A stretch of 48,047 nucleotides of DNA from Allobosea sp. 117. GTDB taxonomy: Bacteria > Pseudomonadota > Alphaproteobacteria > Rhizobiales > Xanthobacteraceae. Positions 36,715 to 47,246 of this stretch are shown here, one piece after another. Positions within the stretch are counted from its first letter, which is position 1. Every line of letters begins with the position of its first letter. Location of the stretch: assembly GCF_000702305.1 (NCBI RefSeq), contig NZ_JNLC01000005.1, forward strand, positions 1-48,047, written 5' to 3'. The notes beneath the pieces are model-generated. The model did no database searches. It worked only from the letters and a program-made list of their open reading frames with translations, and was not told the origin of the DNA. Made by a program: the position numbers and the translations under genes.

Positions 36715-36736
36715 TCGCTGCCCTGCACCAGGAGGA
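36715..36736 (+). promoter_or_regulatory. ROSE-like hairpin over the groES ribosome binding site
   Basis: UCGCUG (36715-36720) can pair with CAGGA (36729-36733), leaving one G bulged, with an 8-base loop. The 3' arm overlaps the start of AGGAGGA, the ribosome binding site. The U(U/C)GCU-AGGA pairing is the ROSE signature. It is short and could occur by chance. Confidence 0.45.
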
Positions 36737-36741
36737 TCTGC

Positions 36742-38740
<1,999 letters not shown>

Positions 38741-38746
38741 CAAGTC

Positions 38747-38771
38747 GGGGCCCGGAACCGCCCCGGGCCCC
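38747..38771 (+). terminator. Hairpin after groEL
   Basis: GGGGCCCGG and CCGGGCCCC form a nine-bp stem with a 7-base loop, 7 bases after the groEL stop. There is no T-run, so it may be a weak terminator or a 3'-end stabiliser. Confidence 0.55.
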
Positions 38772-39068
38772 TGTCTCGCGCCGGCACGCGCTCGCCTCGA
38801 ACAAGGAGGGTGCGCTTCCATCAACCGAGATGCGCCGGGCGCCGGGCCGCGCCGAGCATCTCGACGATATCGCCAATCGGGGAGGTCTGCTCGGCACGGC
38901 CGCTATCGCTCGGGTTCGTTGCGGCGGGCGCCGGATGGACCGGATCACGTCGATCACGGCAGCGGCCTCCATGACGAGGAAGGCGGCCACGCCCCACTTG
39001 GGTGGCCACCGGACTTCTCCGACGCGCGCTCATTGTCAACGCTTTGCTCAAACGAGGAGGTTTTGCCG
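38772..39068. other. Gap between groEL and glycosyltransferase
   Basis: About 300 bases with short open frames but none with a convincing ribosome binding site or domain. The ribosome binding site of the next gene, CGAGGAGG, lies at its right end. I see no clear promoter. Confidence 0.5.
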
Positions 39069-40184
39069 ATGAAGATCGCCCAGATCGCCCCGCTCGCGGA
39101 ATGCTGCCCGCCACGGCTCTATGGCGGCACCGAGCGCATCGTGTCCTATCTCACCGAGGAACTGGTCCGGCAGGGCCATGAGGTGACGCTGTTTGCCAGC
39201 GGCGATTCCAAGACTGCGGCCGAATTGGTGCCCTGCTGCGACATGGCGCTCAGGCTCAATCCGCAGGTCAGGGACCCGCTGCCCTATCACATGATGATGC
39301 TGGAGCAGGTGCGCCGCCGCGCCGACGAGTTCGACGTGCTGCACTTCCATGTCGACTTCCTGCACTATCCGCTCGCCAGCGCCTTTGCCGACCGCATGGT
39401 GACGACGCTGCACGGCCGTCTCGACCTGCCCGACCTCAGGCCCTTCTACTCCGCCTTCCCGCACTATCCGCTCGTCTCCATCTCGGACGATCAGCGCCGC
39501 CCCATGCCGCCGGTGCATTGGGCCGGGACCGTGCACCATGGCCTGCCCAAGGATGTCCTGCCCTTCACCGCGAACCCGCAAGGCAACTATCTCGCCTTCC
39601 TCGGCCGCATCTCGCCCGAGAAGCGCCCCGACCGCGCCATCGAGATCGCCGCCCGCGCCGGCATGACGCTCAAGATCGCCGCCAAGGTGGACAAGGCCGA
39701 CCAGGCCTATTGGGACGAGGCGATCGCGCCCATGGTGGCGCGGCATTCCAATGTCGAGTTCATCGGCGAGATCAACGAGCAGCAGAAGGCAGACTTCCTC
39801 GGTAATGCCCGCGCGCTGCTCTTTCCGATCGATTGGCCGGAGCCGTTCGGGCTCGTCATGATCGAGGCCATGGCCTGCGGCACGCCGGTGATCGCCTTCC
39901 GCAACGGCTCGGTGCCGGAGGTGATCGACGATGGCGTCTCCGGCTTCATCGTGAGCGACCTCGGCGAGGCGGTGGCGGCGGTGCGCTCGGTGGACCTGCT
40001 CGACCGTGCCGAGGTGCGCGCCACCTTCGAGGAGCGCTTCACCGCCGAGCGGATGGCGCTCGACTATCTCGCCATTTATCGTGATCTTCCCGGCTTGCGC
40101 CGTGCCGCGATGCGCATTCCCGCCGTGGCAAATGGCACCGGCAACGGACTGGTCGATGGAATCGAACTACGGGCCGTCGCCTGA
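39069..40184 (+). CDS. GT4-family glycosyltransferase
   Basis: The product is 371 residues in the GT-B fold. The N-terminal half begins MKIAQIAPLAECCPPRLYGGTERIVSYLTEELVRQGHEVTLFASGDS and the C-terminal half holds the sugar-nucleotide site with EPFGLVMIEAMACGTPVIAFRNGSVPEVI, the EX7E motif of GT4 enzymes. The acceptor is unknown. The start at 39069 follows CGAGGAGG. It lies 14 bases before a glycogen-debranching-type gene, so the two form an operon, suggesting a role in glycan or storage-carbohydrate metabolism under stress. Confidence 0.9.
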   Translation: MKIAQIAPLAECCPPRLYGGTERIVSYLTEELVRQGHEVTLFASGDSKTAAELVPCCDMALRLNPQVRDPLPYHMMMLEQVRRRADEFDVLHFHVDFLHYPLASAFADRMVTTLHGRLDLPDLRPFYSAFPHYPLVSISDDQRRPMPPVHWAGTVHHGLPKDVLPFTANPQGNYLAFLGRISPEKRPDRAIEIAARAGMTLKIAAKVDKADQAYWDEAIAPMVARHSNVEFIGEINEQQKADFLGNARALLFPIDWPEPFGLVMIEAMACGTPVIAFRNGSVPEVIDDGVSGFIVSDLGEAVAAVRSVDLLDRAEVRATFEERFTAERMALDYLAIYRDLPGLRRAAMRIPAVANGTGNGLVDGIELRAVA

Positions 40185-40198
40185 GTGGGAGGAGCTGC

Positions 40199-42412
40199 AT
40201 GCACGGCACGACCAGTGCGGAAGCGGTCGCTCATGCGCCAGCGCCGACCCGGCCGGGCACGCCGCTGGCGCAGTTCTTCATCCCGGCCGCCGCCTCGCTG
40301 CAGGAGCGGCGGCCGCGCACGCTCAAGCACGGCGATACCTTCGCCGTGTTCGATCATAATGGCGATGCGCTGTCCGGACCGGGCAGCCCGGAGGGCCTCT
40401 ATCATCGCGACACGCGCTATCTCTCACATCTCTACCTGACCATCGCCGGGCAGCGGCCGATGCTGCTGTCCTCGACGCTGCGCGACGACAACGCGACGCT
40501 GACCTGCGATCTCACCAACCCCGACCTGTTCGATGCCGAGGGCCGGCTGGTGCTGGAGCACGACCTCCTTCATCTGCGCCGTTCGCGTTTCCTGTGGAAC
40601 GGCACCTGCCATGAGCGGATCGCCATCCGCAACTTCGACGACCGGTCCCGGCAGGTGAGGATCGACATCGCCTTCGCCGCCGATTTCGCCGACTTGTTCG
40701 AGGTGCGCGGCACGCAGCGGGCCCGGCGCGGTACGTTGCAAAGGCCGGAGATGACGGCCCACCAAGTGAAGCTCGCCTATCTCGGCCTTGATGGACGGCG
40801 ACGGCAGACCACGCTGCGCTTCGACCCGGCACCGCAGGAACTGACGGCGGACCATGCCGGCTTCGTCTTCGACCTCGCCCCGCGCGAGGTACGGACCATG
40901 GTCCTGGAGATCGCCTGCGATGGCGCCAGCGAGAGGCCGGTGCGTCCTGCCTTCCTTCGTGCGCTGCGGGATGCGCGCCGTGCGTTGCGCTCCTCCGCCT
41001 CGCGGGCGACGGCGATCATCACCTCGAACGACATCTTCAACGAGGCGGTGCGCCGCTCGGTCTCCGACCTCTACATGCTGGTAACCGACACGGCGGAGGG
41101 ACCCTATCCTTATGCCGGCATCCCGTGGTTCAGCACAGTGTTCGGGCGCGACGCGCTGATCACCGCGCTGGAGACGCTGTGGCTCGACCCGTCCATAGCG
41201 CGCGGCGTGCTCCAGCATCTCGCCGCCAACCAGGCGACGGGGTTCGACCCGGAGGCGGACGCCGAGCCCGGCAAGATCCTGCACGAGGTACGCCATGGCG
41301 AGATGGCTGAGCTGAGGGAGGTGCCGTTCCGCCGCTATTACGGCAGCGTCGATTCCACTCCGCTCTTCGTCATGCTGGCCGGTGCCTATCTGGAGCGCAC
41401 CGGCGATCTCGTCACGCTGCGCCGGCTCTGGCCGAACATCGAGGCGGCGCTGGGCTGGATCGAGAACCATGGCGATCGCGACGGCGACGGCTTCGTCGAA
41501 TATGGCCGGCAGACCCAAGAGGGGCTGATCAATCAGGGCTGGAAGGACAGCCATGATTCCGTCTTCCATGCCGACGGCACATTGGCGCGGGGCCCCATCG
41601 CCCTCGCCGAGGTGCAGGCCTATGCCTATGGCGCCTGGCGGGCCGCCGCGTACGTCGCCCGCGCCTTGGGGCACCCTGAACGCGCCGCCAGGTTTGACCG
41701 ATGTGCCGAGGCGCTCCGCGCCGACTTCGATGCGGCCTTCTTCGATGCAGCGCTCGGCACCTATGTGCTGGCGCTCGACGGCGAGAAGCGGCCGTGCCGT
41801 GTCAGGAGCTCCAATGCCGGCCACGCATTGCTCACCGGCATCGCCCTGCCGGATCGGGCAGCTTGCGTGGCCAGCACGCTGATGGGACCGACGCTGTTCT
41901 GCGGCTGGGGGGTGCGCACCATCGCCAGCAGTGAAGCGCGCTACAATCCGATGAGCTACCATAACGGCTCGGTCTGGCCGCATGATAATGCGCTGATCGC
42001 CGCCGGCCTCGCCCGCTACGGCTTCAAGCGCGAGGCGGCGCGGATCTTCGAGGGCCTCTTCGCCGCCTCGACCTATATCGACCTGCGCCGCCTGCCAGAG
42101 CTGTTTTGCGGCTTTGCCCGCCAGCAGACCCGCGGGCCGACATTCTATCCGGTCGCCTGCATGCCGCAGGCCTGGGCGGCGGCGGCACCGTGCTACATGC
42201 TGCAGGCCTGCCTCGGGCTCGGCTTCGACCCGGAGCGGCTGCACGTCACCTTCGACGAGCCCACGCTGCCGGATTTCTTGAGCGAGGTCACATTGCGCAA
42301 TCTCAGGCTCGATGGCGGGGCGGCCGACGTCGCGCTGCGCCGCTCCGGCGCCAAGGTGGTGGTCGACGTGCTCGACCGGCGTGGACCCTTGCGGGTGATC
42401 ACGACGAGCTGA
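40199..42412 (+). CDS. Amylo-alpha-1,6-glucosidase / glycogen-debranching-type enzyme
   Basis: The product is 737 residues. The N-terminal GDE_N_bis-type domain (about 40-250, KHGDTFAVFDHNGDALSG, GLYHRDTRYLSHLYL) precedes an (alpha/alpha)6 glycosidase domain (about 290-700) with YAGIPWFSTVFGRDALITALETLWL and NQGWKDSHDSVFHADG, where acidic residues typical of the active site occur. Such proteins cleave alpha-1,6 branches or related glucosides. No signal peptide, so it is cytoplasmic. It follows the glycosyltransferase by 14 bases. Confidence 0.9.
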   Translation: MHGTTSAEAVAHAPAPTRPGTPLAQFFIPAAASLQERRPRTLKHGDTFAVFDHNGDALSGPGSPEGLYHRDTRYLSHLYLTIAGQRPMLLSSTLRDDNATLTCDLTNPDLFDAEGRLVLEHDLLHLRRSRFLWNGTCHERIAIRNFDDRSRQVRIDIAFAADFADLFEVRGTQRARRGTLQRPEMTAHQVKLAYLGLDGRRRQTTLRFDPAPQELTADHAGFVFDLAPREVRTMVLEIACDGASERPVRPAFLRALRDARRALRSSASRATAIITSNDIFNEAVRRSVSDLYMLVTDTAEGPYPYAGIPWFSTVFGRDALITALETLWLDPSIARGVLQHLAANQATGFDPEADAEPGKILHEVRHGEMAELREVPFRRYYGSVDSTPLFVMLAGAYLERTGDLVTLRRLWPNIEAALGWIENHGDRDGDGFVEYGRQTQEGLINQGWKDSHDSVFHADGTLARGPIALAEVQAYAYGAWRAAAYVARALGHPERAARFDRCAEALRADFDAAFFDAALGTYVLALDGEKRPCRVRSSNAGHALLTGIALPDRAACVASTLMGPTLFCGWGVRTIASSEARYNPMSYHNGSVWPHDNALIAAGLARYGFKREAARIFEGLFAASTYIDLRRLPELFCGFARQQTRGPTFYPVACMPQAWAAAAPCYMLQACLGLGFDPERLHVTFDEPTLPDFLSEVTLRNLRLDGGAADVALRRSGAKVVVDVLDRRGPLRVITTS

Positions 42413-42435
42413 GCCGGGCCAGGCGGGCCCCCCAC

Positions 42436-42654
42436 TCACTCCTCGCCATCTTCGTCCAGCTCCTCGAGAAGCGCGACGAGCTCGGCGACGCGCGACGACG
42501 GGTGTTGCCGGCCTTCATCGATCGGCGCCTCGTCGGCCTGGCGCTAGGCCCGGGCCTGCGCCAGTTCCTCGCGCGTGGCTCCGGTCATGAGGATGTCGGC
42601 AATGATGCTCTCATCGACCGGGCCGCGCATGGCGACGATGTCACTGGCGTTCAT
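42436..42654 (-). pseudogene. Small stress-island gene interrupted by an amber codon
   Basis: The frame begins MNASDIVAMRGPVDESIIAD after a good GGGAGGA and reaches 36 codons before TAG at 42544-42546. The same frame then continues for 35 more codons (RQADEAPIDEGRQHPSSRVA and an acidic tail EELDEDGEE) to TGA. The uniform character on both sides suggests one ancestral 72-residue protein with a point mutation, for example TGG to TAG. It follows degP on the same strand by 80 bases. Alternatives are two tiny genes, suppression of the stop, or a sequencing error. Confidence 0.6.
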
Positions 42655-42734
42655 GACGTCCTCCCTGTTGAAACATCTTCGATGAGATAGGCCGGCGAAG
42701 GCAGAGTTCTATGCCGGCATGAGCGGGACGCTCC

Positions 42735-43829
42735 TCAGGAGCTGATCCTCACGCTGACATTGCGAGGACCGTCGCTGCGCCGCACGCTCAATGTTACGCT
42801 CGTGCCGGCGGGCGTCAGGCCGATGCGGTTGCGCAGGCTGGCGGCGCTGTGAACCGGGCGGCCGTCGACAGCTGTCACGACATCGCCCGCCGCGAGGCCG
42901 GCTCTTTGAGCGGGCGAGCCCGGCTCGACACCGGCGATCACCGCGCCACGGACCTCACCCAGCCCAAGCGCCTCGGCGACGTCCGACGTGACATCCTGAA
43001 CGGCGATACCGACCCGACCGCGATGGACCCTGCCGTCGTGCGCCAGCTGGTTCATCACCGCCAGGGCCATGTTGCTCGGCACGGCGAAGCCGATGCCGAC
43101 ATTGCCTCCCGCCGGGCTCAGTATGGCGGTGTTGATGCCGATCAGCCGCCCGTCCAGTGTCACCAGAGCGCCGCCGGAATTGCCGGGATTGATCGAGGCA
43201 TCGGTCTGTATGAAGTCCTCATAGCCGTCATTGCTGATGCCGGTGCGACCGAGCGCGCTGACGATGCCGGAGGTCACCGTCTGGCCGAGGCCGAAGGGAT
43301 TGCCGATGGCGACGACATAGTCACCGACCTTCAGCCGGTCGGAATCGCCGATGGGCAGTGCGACGAGGTTGGTCGCCTGAACCTTGAGGAGCGCGATGTC
43401 GGTCGCCTTGTCGGAGCCGATGAGACGGGCACTCAGTCGGCGCCCGTCCTTCAGCGTGACGACGATCTCGCTTGCGCCTGCGACAACGTGATGGTTCGTC
43501 AGCACATGGCCGCGCGCGGCATCGATGATGACCCCCGAGCCGGCGCTCAGCCGCGGCTCCTCCTGCGGCATGTCCGGCAGATCGAAGAAGCGGCGGAAAT
43601 AGGGATCGTTATAGAGCGGGTTCGATGACCCGGGGGCGCGCGAGATCACCGAGATGTTCACCACCGCCGGCGTCACCCGATCGAGCACTGGCGCCAGCGT
43701 TGGAACACCGCCGGCGATGCCCGCGATCGCCGGTTGGCCGAGGGCAGGTGACGCGATCCCGGCCACCAGCGCCAGCGCCACCAGAAGGGTGGTGATCATC
43801 CTTTTCTTCCGTGTAGGAACCGTGAGCAT
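42735..43829 (-). CDS. DegP/HtrA-type periplasmic serine protease
   Basis: The product is 364 residues from the ATG at 43829, which gives a signal peptide (ITTLLVALALVAGIASPALGQ). The trypsin-like domain has its triad at His114 (LTNHHVV), Asp144 (ATDIALL) and Ser218 (GNSGGAL). One PDZ domain follows at about 275-360, so it is DegS/DegQ-like in architecture, shorter than DegP with its two PDZ domains. It degrades misfolded envelope proteins. It is third in a minus-strand run after the NDUFS4-like and SPW genes. Confidence 0.92.
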   Translation of the reverse strand: MLTVPTRKKRMITTLLVALALVAGIASPALGQPAIAGIAGGVPTLAPVLDRVTPAVVNISVISRAPGSSNPLYNDPYFRRFFDLPDMPQEEPRLSAGSGVIIDAARGHVLTNHHVVAGASEIVVTLKDGRRLSARLIGSDKATDIALLKVQATNLVALPIGDSDRLKVGDYVVAIGNPFGLGQTVTSGIVSALGRTGISNDGYEDFIQTDASINPGNSGGALVTLDGRLIGINTAILSPAGGNVGIGFAVPSNMALAVMNQLAHDGRVHRGRVGIAVQDVTSDVAEALGLGEVRGAVIAGVEPGSPAQRAGLAAGDVVTAVDGRPVHSAASLRNRIGLTPAGTSVTLSVRRSDGPRNVSVRISS

Positions 43830-43911
43830 GCCTGGCCCCCGTATTAGGTTGCTTTCCTTCTGTCGGAGCGAATGAAAGTCCGGCCCGGCAGGGCGCCGGG
43901 CCGGCTCACGA

Positions 43912-44277
43912 TCAGGCGGTCGAGTATGGCCGCCCGGTGGTGAACCACAGGCGGGCGGCCGCCACGGCCGCGACGACAAGGCCGGCGATCACATGGGCGG
44001 TGACGGCGACGGACAGCGCCGAGAAGCCGAGAGCCCAAGGCGCGACGATGGCCCACAGGCCGAGCGCCGCGTTCGCCCATTCTTCAGCCTGGTGGAAGGC
44101 GAACAGGGCGGCCACGGCGATCAGCGTCACGGCGGCGCCGACGATCCAGGCATTCCACGCTGCGGCGGTCTCGGTGGTGAAACCGAGATACCAGGGCGCC
44201 AGGGCAAGGCCGAGGCCGGCGATGATGGTGACGACGTCGAAGGCCTTCGGCGTGTCTACGGACAGTGACTTCAGCAT
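43912..44277 (-). CDS. SPW-repeat membrane protein
   Basis: The product is 121 residues with four hydrophobic helices arranged as two repeats. Each repeat has the motif APWYLGF or APWALGF after a small-residue helix, the hallmark of the SPW family of inner-membrane proteins of unknown function. It overlaps the upstream NDUFS4-like gene by 7 bases, so the two are translationally coupled. It lies in front of degP, which fits an envelope-stress role. Confidence 0.85.
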   Translation of the reverse strand: MLKSLSVDTPKAFDVVTIIAGLGLALAPWYLGFTTETAAAWNAWIVGAAVTLIAVAALFAFHQAEEWANAALGLWAIVAPWALGFSALSVAVTAHVIAGLVVAAVAAARLWFTTGRPYSTA

Positions 44278-44804
44278 GATTGATCCTCCTCATCTGTTCG
44301 GTTGCGGCTGATGGTGTGGCGTCTGCCGGCTGGGATGACGCGATCGCGCGCGCCGTACCGCCGCTCCGGCCGGCTGAAATGCCCAAGGTCGAGAAGAGGA
44401 GCCCGGCTGGCAGGTCGGACTCCGTGCGAGGGAGGGATGCGCTCCTGGCATCGCGCCGCCGACTGGACGACACAGTCGAGACCCTGCCGCTCCGCGTAGC
44501 GGATCGCGGCGTCGAGCGTGGGAAAGTCGAGCTCGATCTGGGCGAGCGTGTCGCTGCCTGCCGTCCAGCCCATTAGCGGCTCGATGACGGGCGCGCCGCG
44601 CCGCTCGAAGACGAGGCGCCAACTCTTGCAGCGCGCGCGGCCCGCCGTCATCACGCAGCGCGACGGCCTGAAGATGCGGGCGACCGCATCCTCCGGGAAG
44701 ACGGAGCGCCCCATCGCCAGCGGACCGCGTGCGTCATTGGCGGGCCAGTTCTCTGGTCGATGGATTATAGGGTTGGACGGTGTTTCTCTGACGGTCTCCA
44801 GCAT
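44271..44804 (-). CDS. NDUFS4-like (ETC complex I subunit conserved region) protein
   Basis: The product is 177 residues. Residues about 40-112 match the complex I NDUFS4 region: ARIFRPSRCVMTAGRARCKSW, then PLMGWTAGSDTLAQIELDFPTLDAAIRYAERQGLDCVV. In mitochondria and alphaproteobacteria NDUFS4 stabilises the NADH-binding arm of complex I. The usual short protein is extended here by a basic, low-complexity C-terminal tail of about 65 residues that may be disordered. It is a second, plasmid-borne copy of a core respiratory factor inside a heat-shock island. GGGAGGG precedes the ATG. Confidence 0.8.
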   Translation of the reverse strand: MLETVRETPSNPIIHRPENWPANDARGPLAMGRSVFPEDAVARIFRPSRCVMTAGRARCKSWRLVFERRGAPVIEPLMGWTAGSDTLAQIELDFPTLDAAIRYAERQGLDCVVQSAARCQERIPPSHGVRPASRAPLLDLGHFSRPERRYGARDRVIPAGRRHTISRNRTDEEDQSC

Positions 44805-44833
44805 CTCATCCCTCCCTCATCGGCGAAGGAGGC

Positions 44834-44866
44834 GACCGGCAGCGCGCTATAGGGTCGCTGCCGGTC
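44834..44866 (-). terminator. Strong hairpin after hsp20 copy 2
   Basis: An 11-bp perfect stem (GACCGGCAGCG with CGCTGCCGGTC) and 11-base loop lie 10 bases after the hsp20 stop. There is no T-run, so it may be a rho-dependent or stabilising structure separating hsp20 from the NDUFS4-like gene. Confidence 0.5.
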
Positions 44867-44876
44867 AGCGATGGTC

Positions 44877-45386
44877 TCAGTGCTTGATGGCGATGCGCTT
44901 CACCTGCGACTGCGCCTTCGCGCTCTTGGGCAGCACGATGCTCAGCACGCCGTTCCTGAAGCGGGCATCGATCTTGTCCTCCTCGACCTCGACGCCGAGC
45001 GGGATGCGCCGCTCGAAGCGGCCATAGAAGCGTTCGGAGAACTGCTTCTCCTTGTCCTGCGTCTCCGAGCGCTTCTCGCCCCTCAACGTCAGCACGCCGT
45101 TATCGAGCAGCACCTCGACGTCCTTCTCCTCGAGACCAGGGACCTCGGCCGTCACCTTGATCTCCTTCTCGGTCTCGGCGATCTCGACGCTCGGCCAGCC
45201 GACATTGAAGGTCGGCAGCGCGCCGAAGGCCGGCAGGCCGCGGTCGAAGGAGCGGAAGACGTCGTCGAACAGCCGGTTCACCTCGCGGTGCAACGAGAGA
45301 AACGGGCTACGCTCATCGTCGCGGAAGACAGTGGGGACCGAACTGCCATTGTCGCGGCCCCACGGGATCAGGTCACGTACACTCAT
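44877..45386 (-). CDS. Small heat-shock protein Hsp20 (copy 2, longer type)
   Basis: The product is 169 residues. An N-terminal arm (MSVRDLIPWGRDNGSS, then FLSLHREVNRLFDDVFRSFD) precedes the alpha-crystallin domain (about 60-155) with PSVEIAETEKEIKVTAEVPGLEEKDVEVLLDNGVLTLRGEK and RFRNGVLSIVLPKS. This is a different sHsp class from the other two copies. AAAGGA lies upstream of the ATG, and a CUUUU stretch in the leader could pair with it as a fourU-like element. It lies 91 bases after the third hsp20 on the same strand. Confidence 0.93.
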   Translation of the reverse strand: MSVRDLIPWGRDNGSSVPTVFRDDERSPFLSLHREVNRLFDDVFRSFDRGLPAFGALPTFNVGWPSVEIAETEKEIKVTAEVPGLEEKDVEVLLDNGVLTLRGEKRSETQDKEKQFSERFYGRFERRIPLGVEVEEDKIDARFRNGVLSIVLPKSAKAQSQVKRIAIKH

Positions 45387-45427
45387 GATTTTTTTCCTTT
45401 CCGTTCGCGTGCAAAAGCTTCCTGTGG

Positions 45428-45449
45428 CGCCGGGCGGGTGCGCCCGGCG
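45428..45449 (-). terminator. GC-rich hairpin between the two adjacent hsp20 genes
   Basis: Nine-bp stem CGCCGGGCG / CGCCCGGCG with a 4-base loop, 28 bases after the stop of hsp20 copy 3. There is no clear T-run; it may attenuate or process the transcript between the genes. Confidence 0.45.
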
Positions 45450-45477
45450 TCTGACGTGATGCGTCGTGGGAAGCGCT

Positions 45478-45960
45478 TCAAGCCGCCCGCTTCTCGGCCT
45501 CGATCTGCCTCACCTCACCCTGGGGACGCGCGGCGTCGGTCGCGATGGCGATGCGACGCGGCTTCATTTCCTCGGGGATTTCGCGCTTCAGCTCGATGGT
45601 GAGCAGGCCGTTGACGAGGCTTGCGCCGGTGACCTTCACATGGTCCGCGAGTTCGAAGCGGCGCTCGAAGGCCCGGCCGGCGATGCCGCGATGGAGATAC
45701 TGGCCATCATCGCCCTCAACGCCGGACTTCTGACCCATCACCACCAGCAGGTTCTGCTCCTGGGTGAGGGTGAAGTCGCCTTCCGTGAAGCCCGCCACCG
45801 CCATGGTGATGCGGTAGTCGTCTTCGCCGGATTTGACGATGTCATAGGGCGGCCAGTTGTCGATCGTCGCGACACGGCTCGCGGTCTCGAGCGCGTTCAG
45901 CATGCGGTCGAAGCCGATGCTCGACCGGAACAGGGGAGCAAAGTCGAGAGTGGTTCTCAT
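45478..45960 (-). CDS. Small heat-shock protein Hsp20 (copy 3)
   Basis: The product is 160 residues, beginning MRTTLDFAPLFRSSIGFDRMLNALE. It is a clear paralogue of copy 1 (start, DNWPPYDIVKSGEDDYRITMAVAGF and ELADHVKVTGASLVNGLLTIELKREIPEEMKPRRI align along the length), a class A IbpA-like holdase. The start at 45960 has GAGGAGG upstream. The leader and thermometer hairpin are almost the same as those of copy 1, so promoter and leader were duplicated with the gene. An RpoH-type promoter is at 46067-46094. Confidence 0.93.
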   Translation of the reverse strand: MRTTLDFAPLFRSSIGFDRMLNALETASRVATIDNWPPYDIVKSGEDDYRITMAVAGFTEGDFTLTQEQNLLVVMGQKSGVEGDDGQYLHRGIAGRAFERRFELADHVKVTGASLVNGLLTIELKREIPEEMKPRRIAIATDAARPQGEVRQIEAEKRAA

Positions 45961-45967
45961 AGCCACA

Positions 45968-45983
45968 TCCTCCTCTTGAGCAA
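45968..45983 (-). promoter_or_regulatory. ROSE-type RNA thermometer hairpin before hsp20 copy 3
   Basis: UUGCUC (45983-45978) pairs with GAGGA (45972-45968) across the loop AAGAG, with a bulged G, covering the ribosome binding site. The same pairing occurs before copy 1; the loop sequence differs while the paired bases are kept. Confidence 0.7.
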
Positions 45984-46066
45984 CATGGGTACAAGATGGT
46001 CCGATCGCCGGACGCCGAGTGGCGCCCGCGCGACCCGCCGGCCCCAAGGGGCGCCGGCAGCAAGCG

Positions 46067-46094
46067 ATTTAGGAAGAGGTTAAGCCAGTGCAAG
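46067..46094 (-). promoter_or_regulatory. RpoH-type promoter for hsp20 copy 3
   Basis: CTTGCA and CCTAAAT on the minus strand with 17 bases after CTTG match the alphaproteobacterial heat-shock consensus. The leader is about 100 bases. Confidence 0.65.
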
Positions 46095-46139
46095 AGGGGT
46101 GAAGCTGTAACAAGCGGCACTTTCCGGACGTCAGTTCAC

Positions 46140-47212
46140 TTCCTTCACCTTGCCCGACCGGCTGAAGCGGAGCGGCCCCGGGATGTCGATGGACGGCCCA
46201 GCGCGCTGCCCGACAACATCTTCATCGAACACGCGCGGCGATCCCTGAAGCATGAGTGTGTCTATTTGCATGCCTGAGACGCCGGCTCGCAGGCCAAGGG
46301 GCATCTGACGATAGATCATCTTCCACAGTCAACGGCGGTCCACGCTCGCCCATGTCGGACAGCCGCCCGCCATGGTTTACTCCAACGCCATCGAAACCGT
46401 TCAGCCAGCACAGAGAGTAGCTTAATTCCGCTGGATATCTGTCCAAAGATTGGGGAGTCGCTCAACCCCATAGCCTCCAGATCAGCCTTCGGTGCAGACG
46501 ATATCCGATTGGTGCAAATCCCGGTCGCGCGTAATGCTTCTGGAAGCGACCACATCGCCACAGGCGGCGCAGCGCATCTCGACATGGAGCTTGGCTCCGC
46601 AAGAATGGGGCCGTTAGCCGACGGTCTGCTTTTCGGGCGCAGAATCAGACAGCAGAATTACGTTTGCGTTCGAGACAGAAAGTAGGCTCGAATCTCGGCC
46701 GGTGCGCCACTTCCGTAAAAACTGGTCACCGCGGCCACAGCCGCGCCGCTCATCACCAGACGCTCCAAAACATCGCGCCGGGCGTGCCGTTCGGTTCGTG
46801 CAGCCGGCGCTTCCATTCCATATCGGCAAGATAGCGTTCGCGGTTGATAAACGGCACTGTCGTGAGGCGCGTCAGCGGCGCGCAGATCATCGCGGCGCTG
46901 TGTGAAGCCAAAGGCGTTCCTGCCGCCCCTGCGTGGAACCGGATGAAGAAGGCCGAGCTGGCGGCGCTGGCTGCCCGCGAGGGGCAAGGTACGCGGCTGG
47001 CTGCCGGACGTGCTGCGTGTGCGGTGAGCGACCTTGAAAACGCGACTTGAGCTGCAACGGGCCGCGGCATCCCGGCGCGGTCCGTTCCCTGATCGGAGTC
47101 CGGCAAGGCGGCAGGAAAGCTGTACGGGTTCTCGCGGGACGCTTCGATCGTCCGGCGAAGCCGCTAACAATCCACAGCTTGTCCCGGTCGGCGAAAGGTT
47201 GGCGCATCCGAA
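46140..47212. other. Decayed region, no intact gene
   Basis: About 1.1 kb in which all frames are short, overlapping and lack ribosome binding sites. The only recognisable piece is on the plus strand at about 46865-47000. It reads SGAQIIAALCEAKGVP then AWNRMKKAELAALAARE, which resembles the C terminus of plasmid ParB-like proteins. It probably records loss of an older partition or accessory gene beside the ietAS cassette. Confidence 0.5.
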
Positions 47213-47246
47213 ACTCATGAAATCATGATATTACGACTACATGAGT
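47213..47246. promoter_or_regulatory. Operator candidate before the ribbon-helix-helix gene
   Basis: TCATGA-AA-TCATGA (47215-47228) gives two adjacent palindromic hexamers, and ACTCAT (47213-47218) is inverted against ATGAGT (47241-47246) at the start codon. Short closely spaced repeats of this type are typical binding sites for ribbon-helix-helix repressors, so autoregulation of the cassette is likely. Confidence 0.45.

Noticed and set aside
40424..42439. A 671-codon open frame antisense to the debranching enzyme
   Set aside because: A GC-rich shadow of a conserved enzyme with no recognisable domain of its own.
46658..47218. A real gene on the minus strand opposite the ParB-like relic
   Set aside because: No ribosome binding site and low-complexity composition; some tracts look protein-like but no family was recognised.
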